This document shows, piece after piece, positions 47,101-56,100 of a stretch of 64,000 nucleotides of DNA (within the stretch, counting starts at the first letter, position 1; every line of letters begins with the position of its first letter). Made by a program: the position numbers and the translations under genes. Origin of the DNA: Cladopsammia gracilis (Eukaryota; Cnidaria; Anthozoa; Scleractinia; Dendrophylliidae); assembly GCA_022457155.1 (NCBI GenBank), contig JAJGOT010000209.1, positions 745,001-809,000 on the forward strand. Reading direction: 5' to 3'. The notes beneath the pieces are model-generated. The model did no database searches. It had not been told where the DNA came from and was given only the letters and a program-made list of their open reading frames with translations.

Positions 47101-50100
47101 CTGGAAGAGGAGGTAATGTCATCAGGGAGGGGTGGGTTAAACGACATGTACAGTATAACGACTGGCTGGAAGAGGAGGTAATGTTACCAGGGAGAGGTGG
47201 GTTAAACGACATGTACAGTATAACGACTGGCTGGAACAGGAGGTAATGTTATCAGGGAGAGGTGGGTTAAACGACGTGTACAGTATAACGACTGGCTGGA
47301 AGAGGAGGTAATGTTACTAGGGATGGGTGGGTTAAACGATATGTACAATATAACAACTGGCCGGGAGAGGAGGTTGTGTTACCAGGGAGGCGTGGGGGGT
47401 TAAATGACATGCCCAGTGCAACAGAGGAGGAGTTAATTTTACTAGGGTCAAGGGAGGGGTGGGTTAAATGACATACAATATAATGACTGACTGGAAGAAG
47501 AGGTAATATTCCTAAGAAAAGGTGGGTTAAATAACAATCTTCAAGCTTCAGGCATCTAAGCTGGTAGACTACTAAGGTGCGACTACGATAAGCAACCCAC
47601 TTGTTGACACTACTATTATATAAGTTAATGCTTCTGTTTTTTTGTCCTTTTTTTCTCCTCAGTGCGGTAACATGGCGCGTGAAGGATTCAGGACCCTTGT
47701 TGTTGCCAAGAAAGTCCTAACTGAAGATCAGTACCAGGATTTTGAGGTTTGTAGCAGTGACTCTTCAAAGTTTGAATATCTTCAATATGCTATGATTTAG
47801 CAAGTTTTGAATTGGCTTTGTGGTTCTGAATAAAACGATGTTAACGCGTTTGTTCTTTCTGTGAACTCTCTTGTCAGCATCGGTACACCCAGGCCAAACT
47901 GAACATTTCTGACAGAGCAAGTAAGGTATGCCACAATTTGATCAGTTTTTACACATGGTAATCGAATTCATTTTTGATTTTCTGTTCTTCCAGGTTTTCC
48001 ATTTTAAGTTCGTTATATTAAAGTAACTTTTAATGAATTTCATGTAGGTAATGGATGTGCAAAGGAGTTTGGAAAACGACTTAGAATTGCTGTGTTTAAC
48101 TGGAGTGGAAGACAAACTTCAGGTAATGCTTGTGTGCGATAGTAGTTTTGGCGACAATGAATAATTGAGTGACAGTTTGCATGAGAATTAAGGATTGTGT
48201 GACTTCTGTAGAAACTTAGTACCAAAAAGGCAAAGAAGTTATTGTGGGAACAGTCTCTTTTCCCTCAAGATATGTAGTTGAGCAAGAAGCGTGACACACG
48301 AGTTTTAATCCCCGATCAAACGGCACACGTTAGTTGGTGATAGTTGGGGTGAAGTTTTACCCCTAAATTGCGCATGGTATATCCACTTCGGTGAATAGTT
48401 GTTAACTGTCATCATGCACTGTTTGATCGGAGCTTTAATATCATAACATTAGTGATTCCCATGAATTGGGTGATCTACACAAAATGTTCACATTTGATGA
48501 GGTTATTCAATTTATATTTCAAAGCTGTAATTGTCTTTTACTGAAAGGTACAAGTCATTATAAATGTTGTCGTATTTCCTTTACAGGTCGACGTTCGTCC
48601 AACGCTTGAGATGCTTCGAAATGCAGGAATCAAGGTAACAAGTCTAGTGCAGATGATTTGAAAAGTGCCGTTCTTACTGACTAATATTTGCAGCATTTTT
48701 TAGAATATTTTTACATTTTTTTGTAACGTGTTATTTTGTAGGTGGAGAGGTATGCGAAATGTTTTAGGAGATAAAGGATTCCGACGCATAGAGACAAAAC
48801 AAACAAACAAAGAAGCAAACAAAGCATTAACTCTTTAAAACCCAAGAGTGCCACAAATCAAAATTCAAGAAAAATTCCAAATTTCATTGTAAAATATTGA
48901 AAAACAAATGGTACCTTGCAAAAGTACTGCTGAAGAGGTTTGATTTGAATGGTCACACCATAGGATTTCGTCCACAGACTCAAAAGTTACAACAAATGGT
49001 ACCATGCAAAAGTACTGCTGAAGTGGTTTGATTTGAATGGTCACACCATAGGATTTCGTCCACAGACTCAAAAGTTAGAACAAATGGTACCATGCAAAAG
49101 TACTGCTGAAGAGGTTTCATTTGAATGGTCACACCATAGGATTTCATCAACAGACACAAAAGTTAGAACAAATGGTACCATGCAAAAGTACTGCTGAAGA
49201 GGTTTCATTTGAATGGTCACACCATAGGATTTTGTCAACAGACTAAAAAATTAGAGCTACATTACATGTCTTCATTATTGACTCTGGGAATGAAACGGAC
49301 ATAAAAAAGAAAAACCTAACACAAAGCCCTTGGGAAACTCTTTCATGTGATATTGAACATTTCAATGTCTTGTTGACTTTCAGATTTGGATGCTAACAGG
49401 AGATAAACTCGAGACAGCCACCTGTATTGCGCAAAGTTCTCGCCTTATAGCTAGAAACCAAATGATACACACATTCAAACAGGTATTTATGTATAGCATA
49501 CATAGAACACGTTAAACCTGCTTTTTACTTTTATAAGCGGTTTTCAGTTGAGTGTCATCAAACCAAATCCAAAGTAATTTTTCTGGCCAATCACAGAACT
49601 CGCCGACAATGCAATGAACCAATCAGAACTCGAAGCAAATACATGTAGCCGGCCCCAAGGGCGGGAAAACGTGTGTGCGTGAGTCACGAATGGTTGAGAA
49701 GGTGGCACGAGATATTTTAGCCAATCACAAAGCGTAACAATGCAAAACCAAAAACAATCGTGAAATTAGTAGCCCATTTCGGAGTTGCCTTTAGACTCTT
49801 TTTCAAAGTGAAGCTAAGTGCAAAACCATTCATATGAATATGAGGTTTGTTTCACATGCAAATAGAAGTTATATCCTTATGAATGGACCTCGGTTTAAAA
49901 AAGAGGCTAAAAGCAACTCGGAGTGGGCTATTTCGACACTAAATTGAAAGCCGCTCTAAAGAGAAGGTAATGCTTTATTTTAGGTAAATCACAGTCAGTA
50001 ATAACAAGTTCACTTACTGTTACTCGAGTCATGAGTCTCACCTTTTGTGTCTGGCTTTTCTTTCCAGATCGGTAATCGTTCTGAAGCACATCTGGAGCTT

Positions 50101-53100
50101 AATTCGTTAAGAAGAAAAAATGATTGCGCTCTGATAATCAAAGGAGACGCACTAGAGGTTCGTATGGAATTTTATAGTCGATAATATTTTAGTTGTTGTT
50201 GTGGAGGTGCGGTGGCGTAGTGGTTAACCTGTGTGGTGGTGTAGTGGTTAGGCTGTGCGGTGGTGTAGTGGTTAGCCTGAGCGGTGGTGTAATGGTTAGC
50301 CTGTGCGGTGGTGTAGTGGTTAGCCTGTGCGGTGGTGTAGTGGTTTGCCTGTGTGATGGTGTAGTGGTTAGCCTGTGCGGTGGTGTAGTGGTTAGCCTGT
50401 GCGGTGGTGTAGTGGTTAGCCTGTGCAGTGGTGTAGTGGTTAGCCTGTGCGGTGGTGTAGTGGTGTACTGGTTAGCACTGAAGGTCGGTGGTTTAAGGCC
50501 TGGTCTCTGCCGTCATGCTGTTTCCTAAGACAAGAAACTTTACTCCACATTGTCTCTCTACAGCCAGTTGTATAAATGGTTACCGGCGACATAATGCCAT
50601 CCCCATCCAATGGGGAGTAGCAATAATCCTAGTTCCTTCATGCTACAGAAACCGGGTTAATGTGTGGGTGTCCTGTGGCTCATGTGCGACTTTACCTCAC
50701 CTAACTAATTTTGTTGACTTGGGTTTGTTTCTGCTCAGGGCATTTGTTGTTGTTGTTGTTGTTGTTGTTATCTCCCCTCTACCTTTGAGATCATTCTGTT
50801 CATTACTATTTGTCATACTAGGTTTGCTTACGTCATTACGAACAAGAGTTCATGGAACTGGCGTGTAACTGCCCTGTTGTGGTGTGTTGCCGCTGTTCAC
50901 CTCAACAGAAGGCGGATATAGTCATGCTTCTAAAGAAACACACAGGAAAGAGGGCATGTGCAATAGGTGAGATGTGGATCCATTCGCACCTCCTGGGGAT
51001 GTTACACAACACATGAGAACGTGCCAATAAGCCTCCTCCGCATGTAACTCTGGAGTCTGAGGCAAAAAGACAACAAAATAGCTGGGAAGGGATGGGGAGG
51101 CGGGGTTGAGCGAGAGGCACTTTTTTCACTCCTTCCACCCCCCTCCCTTGTCAGTCGAATTTTTGTCCTCTTTACCAGTCTCTCGCCTAGTCCATTGCTC
51201 GGTTCAAAGAGTTGTCTGCGCAGGGGGTTACGTGCAGTTAACAAAATCATTTGTAACATTCTATGTTTATAACACAATGAAAGTCGGTTCAATAATGATA
51301 CATACTCAGTAAATAATTTTCATGTTATTTTAGGCGATGGTGGAAATGACGTTAGTATGATACAAGCAGCTGATGCCGGAGTTGGCATTGAAGGAAAAGT
51401 AAGACATGTATTTTCTGTTCGTCGGGCGATTTTCTATTGGCTGAAGAAAACCAAATCACATACACATTTGGCCAATCCCAACAAATGCAAATATAAAGAC
51501 CTGCAATTAACATGCAATCCAATACCAAGTTCTTTGTTTGTTTTGTTTGTTTTTTTTTTGCTTCAATCGGCGACAATATTGTTGAGACATTTTCGTTTAA
51601 TGGGGTATGTTTTGGGAACATAACAAACGTATCCATTGATTGCTTCATTCATTTGTTTTATTCCGCTCAGGAAGGTCGCCAGGCGTCGCTTGCAGCGGAT
51701 TTCTCCATTACACAGTTTAGATATCTGGGAAGACTACTGATGTGGCACGGCCGAAACAGGTAAAATGAATGACGATTGTTGTGACAAATCCACATTAATG
51801 GGACAAGCCCAAAGATGGATCTGCGTCAATAGCAATTAAAAATTAATAGTCCAGTGTGTGAAGACTTCGGGATGGAAGTGGATTGCAGCTTGAAAAAGTT
51901 GCTTTTGCTTGGAGAATTTCCTTGCAATCTTGCTCTTGATTTTACGGAAGCAGCTTATGTATGAGCGAGGTTTCTTAACCATAAGTTTAGGGAACAAAGT
52001 AAATTGTCGTGTAGTGAAATTTGGCAAACAGTTTTAAGAATCGCACTTGGAAAACTAAGACAGAGCTATTTTCACGAGGAAACTTCGCGTTTGTGTGTGT
52101 GCCGGAAAATGAACGAATGTGCGTGCTTTTGATGAAACGTCTTCGGCAAGAATGCATCTTGTTTTTGTTTAAAGCGGCCTATTTTATTGTTTCAGTTACA
52201 AGAGATCAGCAGCTCTCAGTCAGTTTGTTATTCACAGAGGACTTATCATCTCCGTGATGCAGGTAAGCGGTAATATTATTTTGAACATATCTACCAGGGC
52301 TGTTGTTTAAGTTTTGTGTCCATTTGCACATGCTGGATATAGAATGAATAACTCTAGAATTTATAACCGCGTATTACCAGATAAGTAAATGCCTCTAGGT
52401 GAACGAAGACCCTGTCGGGGGAGGGGTAGGGCCGAGTGAAGGACAACTGGTAAAGTAGAGGCGCCTAACCCTTATGTCAGATTTATTCACCTGGACTGGC
52501 GCTCTGTTATCTTAGCTGATTTCTGCTTTGTTATTGTCGTTACAGGCGGTGTTCTCTTGTGTGTTCTATTTTGCTTCAGTTTCTCTTTTCTCGGGATTTC
52601 TTATGATCGGGTAAGTTTTCCGTTACTTAACTACCGTAGTTTTTTTTCGCGGTGTTTTAAAAGAAACTTCTTTTGCATTTCGTTCACACCTGCTGTACTA
52701 TAAGCTGAGGTGGATATTTGCTGCGTTGTACGTAGAGTCTTCACCGTGATTCCTGCAATTTCAAATTTGTCATTTGGCACTGAACAGTGCAAAGCTGACT
52801 CGATCACCGCTCACTCGGGTCCAGTTTTCCTCCATCGGTGAGCAGGAACTCATTTCCCGAAAAGCGGCCTGTAATCGAGTCTAGTGCATATCTTTCATTT
52901 CATTTGTTTTCTCCACGTCGATATTTAATTTACAATATTCCCGTTATATCGTTGTAGGTACGGCACCGTGTACACGACGTTACCAGTTTTCTCTCTTGTG
53001 TTGGACGAGGATGTACCATCTGATATCGCCTTAATATACCCTGAGTTGTATAAAGATTTAGGAAAGGTTGGTGATAAAGCTAAGGCACTTTCCTCTATAG

Positions 53101-56100
53101 ACTGAATATTTTCAATCGTCCATTCTCTGAACTTCCAATTTCAGTACAAAAACAGTAATGAATGGATCGAATTTGACAACAACTCACCAACTACTTTTTT
53201 GGAAACATTACAACCAATTATTTTATGACATTACTTTTCAATCATGTCAATAAATAAAAAGACTTACACCATCAGCTGACGGTTAACTTCTGAACCAAAC
53301 CTTCTGAAGTCACGACTTTGACTCAGTTTGTCGAAACCTCAACACTTTATAAAGCCTACTCACACGCGGACTAGTACACGCCGTAGTTAAAGGCCTGGTT
53401 TAAAAACCTTGCCGATTTAAAGGTGGTTCCTGGAAGGGGGTACTGATATTGTCCACGGGGCACGGAAAACTTTCTACGATAATAGGGACTTTGTACAAAG
53501 ATCATACACTTGAATTACCAGCAGGTACAGACATCTCACAGGGGACCGACATCTTGGGCTGCTCACGATTTTAAAGTTTTTTCTACTATTTGTTATCCAC
53601 AGGGCAGATCATTGTCTTACAAGACTTTCTTTATCTGGGTTCTGATCAGCATTTATCAAGGTAAATATTCAACACATATTTGAGGAATGTTTTGTTCTTG
53701 CGATCGTTGGCGATAATACGGAAACCCGGCCAGCCTTGAATATACCCTAACGCCGTTAATTTTCGCGCGGATTTTAATTTCGTTCAGTATTTTCGCGCAT
53801 CGTCATGCAAACGTTCGTGAAAACTAATAAACAGAAAGGAAAATGGTAAACTTCCTCTTGCTTGTCATAAAATGAATGTAGTGTCGTTTCCCATTAGTCT
53901 ATTATAGAGTGATTTTACTTCATCTGTGAAATAGTTAGTAGAATAGTACGCTTTATTTGACTATAATTCCATTGTTTCCTTTTGTTTAATTTGGACTATC
54001 ACACACTAATTGTTAGATAGTGTTTCACAGATGAAGAAAAATCACTCTAACACCGAAATGCATAATTTACAATAGAGAGAGCACTTTTCACTTGAGTGTC
54101 TTAAAAAAAAACCAAGTTATCACTCTCGCCAATAACAACAGACGCAGACAATATCCAATGAACCAATCAGAACTCGAAGCAAATACATGTAGCACCAAGG
54201 GCGGGAAGCAAGTCACACTAGAATTTATTTGGGTTTTTCATCATTCTCCTTGAAACTAAAATTCAATGTGAAACAGAAATTGCAATAAAAACGGAAACCT
54301 TATCAAATACAGAAATAAGTGGATCTCACTGTGCATTTCTGATATGTGTTATGACTCTTAAATTAATGTAGCAAACGTGCGTTTTGTTGGTTTTTTTAAT
54401 TTGGCTTTTGTAGTTTTGTATTACTAATTTGTATGTAGTATCTTGATGTATTGACGGTACTTTTCAAGCGGTGTTTTCGTGTATCAAATAAAAACAACAA
54501 CAAAAAAAACTGACCAGTCACAACAGACGCAGACAATAGGCCATTTCCGAGTTGCCTTTACCCTCTCTATCAAAGGAGGCTAGGTGCAAAACCTTTCATA
54601 TTAAAATGAGTTTTCAACCACATGCAAATAAGTTTTATTTGCATGTGAATGAAAACTCATTTTCATATGAAAGGTTTCGCACCTAGCCTCGCTTTGATAG
54701 AGAGGCTAAAGGCAACTCGGAAATGGCCAATTCAGTGAACCAATCAGAACGCAAAGCAAATACATGCAACCGGCGCCAAGTGCGGGAAGCAAGTCACGCT
54801 AGAATTTATTTGGGTTTTGCTTGATTGGTTGGGAAATTAGTGCGAGAATTTTTTAGCCAATCACAAAGCGCAGTAATACCAGTTTAACAACATTTACGTG
54901 TCGCCCACCAACGCAGCACCACCGTTTCTTCAAGAACTAACCCCTTAATTCTCTATTTTCGAATTGCCCATAATACACTTTGTTTGCCCCCCAAATTTTG
55001 CATAAACTTTTGTTTGTAAATGCTCTTGGGAAGACTGCATATTCCCAAGAGCATTTCAAAACAATAGTTTATGCAAAATTTGGGGGAAAACGAAGTGTAT
55101 TATGGGCAATTCGAAAATAGAGAATTAATTGTAATAAAACTACGTTTCTCTTTCATAGGTGGTATAATAATGTTCGGGGGTCTTCTCCTGTTCGATCAGG
55201 ACTTTATTCACGTGGTGTCCATAACATTCACTGCTCTAATCCTCACTGAACTGCTCATGGTAGCACTCACTATACGCACGTGGCACTGGCTCATGTTATT
55301 AGCTGAAGTCATCAGCCTTGCATTGTACATTGGAACCCTTCTGGTCCTGAAAAATTATTTCGGTAAGTTTTGTACGAGCTCTGAATGTCCTTTTCCCCAA
55401 CATTCGACTCGATAAAGACTCTCCTTTCAGATCGTGTAGGATAAAAGACTTAATTGATTTATTCCTCTTTGCTCCACCCGGAGCATAGGGTCTCCACGTC
55501 CGTTTCACCTGGTCCCAGGACTTAGGAGACAATAACATCGGCCTTGTGGGCGTCGTATTTTGCCCCCCCCCCCCCCTGCTGTGTTGTTTCTGTAACCATC
55601 GTTATCTTCTCGACGGGTGGTTGGCCTGGGGAGCTTCCCATGCGCCTATTGTCATCAGGAATTTTTGGAGTGTGTCCACCCAACTTTCAACCTGAGTTCA
55701 CCTTTACACCACGATGCAGTAGTCCAGCTCTTCTTCCAGACCTCTATTTTCATTGGTCCCGATAACCTGTAGCTTCTATTGTTTTCAGGAATAGGAGCAT
55801 TGTTTCATTGATCTATTGTTTCGTTCTCCAATCACAAACGTTGTCTGGGCAGCTACAGGGTGGCTCCCACGATGAGCCACCTCCTAGGAGATGGGATCTG
55901 TGAGGTCCCTGGGCACTCCGACTTCGCAGGGGGGAAAGTTCCCTTTAAAGCTATATAGAAATAGCGTGTTTGTGTGTACGCGGACGAGTCAATCATCCCT
56001 TATGTTACATGTCAGGTGGTGTTATAAATAATTTCTCATTTTATTTCAGATCAAAAGTTCCTTGCATCAACAGAGTTTTTATGGAAGGTGGTTGTCGTCA

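Larger units (their letters stand above)
53661..55158 (+). other. ATP9 intron 32 with three foldbacks
   Basis: Foldbacks at 53,904-54,050, 54,539-54,728 and 54,945-55,128, with CCAATCAGAACTCGAAGC-type repeats between them (54,120-54,230, 54,735-54,880). Confidence 0.75.

Noticed and set aside
46994..47212. Minus-strand 72-codon frame as a gene
   Set aside because: It lies antisense to ATP9 exon 19 and its tandem copies, and its repeats mirror the 65-bp array.
50193..50528. Gly/Val-rich 111-codon protein
   Set aside because: A by-product of the 24-bp (8-codon) SINE A-box array.
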